DNA of 6,767 bases from Proteiniphilum sp. UBA5384 (GTDB lineage: Bacteria > Bacteroidota > Bacteroidia > Bacteroidales > Dysgonomonadaceae). Of this stretch, positions 6,551 through 6,767 are shown one piece after another. Under the pieces are notes generated by a model. It searched no databases. It saw only the letters and a list, made by a program, of their open reading frames with translations, and had not been told where the DNA came from. The position numbers and the translations under genes were made by a program. The stretch covers positions 5,500 to 12,266 of the forward strand of contig NZ_DHOS01000019.1 of the NCBI RefSeq assembly GCF_002410825.1, written 5' to 3'. Position 1 is the stretch's first letter. Each line of letters opens with the position of its first letter.

Positions 6551-6767
6551 AAGATTTTAGTATGTATAAATACTTCAAAGGCGAACTGAAAAATCCATTC
6601 TCCGAAAATGATTTACTTGCTTCCAAATGGTGGAATGGAGAAAGATTATTTTATGAAAACGCCCAGAGTAATCCTCATTTTATTGACATTATCAGAAAAC
6701 AACTAAAAGAAGCTATTGAAACCAATAATGTGAGCAGTATCTTAGAACCTGTTTTGAATTTACTTCC
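6547..6767 (+). CDS. Unknown protein, 5' part only (cut by right window edge)
   Basis: The reading frame is open from the ATG at 6547 to the window edge (73 codons plus two bases). That ATG shares the sequence ATGA with the stop of the ADP-ribosylglycohydrolase, a typical coupled arrangement. The visible N-terminus begins MKDFSMYKYFKGELKNPF and later contains a SKWWNGERLFYE stretch; it is soluble in character, with no signal peptide. A second in-frame ATG at 6562 would give a start at MYKYFKGE and is an alternative. I do not recognise the family with confidence. The gene is more AT-rich than the hydrolase before it. Context suggests a partner or cargo of the hydrolase, but this is inference from gene order only. 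Confidence 0.75.
   Translation, partial: MKDFSMYKYFKGELKNPFSENDLLASKWWNGERLFYENAQSNPHFIDIIRKQLKEAIETNNVSSILEPVLNLL

Overview
The window looks like a piece of a Bacteroidota chromosome, probably order Bacteroidales. Three things suggest this: a promoter of the Bacteroides type (TTTG, then TAnnTTTG) upstream of the first gene, A/T-rich leaders without a strong Shine-Dalgarno sequence before several genes, and protein sequences close in style to Bacteroidales SbcD, SbcC and ADP-ribosylglycohydrolases. The genus cannot be fixed from the sequence alone. All supported genes are on the + strand.

Layout. Positions 1-38 are the 3' end of a tRNA gene cut by the window edge, followed at 43-76 by a clear intrinsic terminator. 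A promoter at 84-113 opens a two-gene unit: sbcD (140-1387), the Mre11-type nuclease, and sbcC (1390-5331), the Rad50-type ATPase with a zinc hook. The two genes are 2 bp apart, and together they should encode the SbcCD complex that cleaves DNA hairpins and processes DNA ends. Next come about 150 bp without a convincing gene, holding a short diverged second copy of the sbcC 3' end (5351-5380). A small AT-rich gene for a protein with two predicted membrane segments follows (5484-5717). Then comes an ADP-ribosylglycohydrolase (5780-6550), whose stop codon overlaps the start of an unrecognised, AT-rich gene that runs off the right edge (6547 onward).

How the genes work together. sbcD and sbcC form one functional unit. 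The ADP-ribosylglycohydrolase and the gene after it are probably translationally coupled, but the partner's function is unknown. Nothing in the sequence links the ADP-ribosyl pair to SbcCD beyond proximity.

The most unusual features are both tied to sbcC. One is an in-frame minisatellite of seven 24-bp units (4330-4497) that puts a His/Pro/Gln/Ser-rich segment into the second half of the coiled-coil arm. The other is the diverged echo of the gene's 3' end just after its stop codon. I see no CRISPR array, insertion sequence, integrase or recognised defence system.
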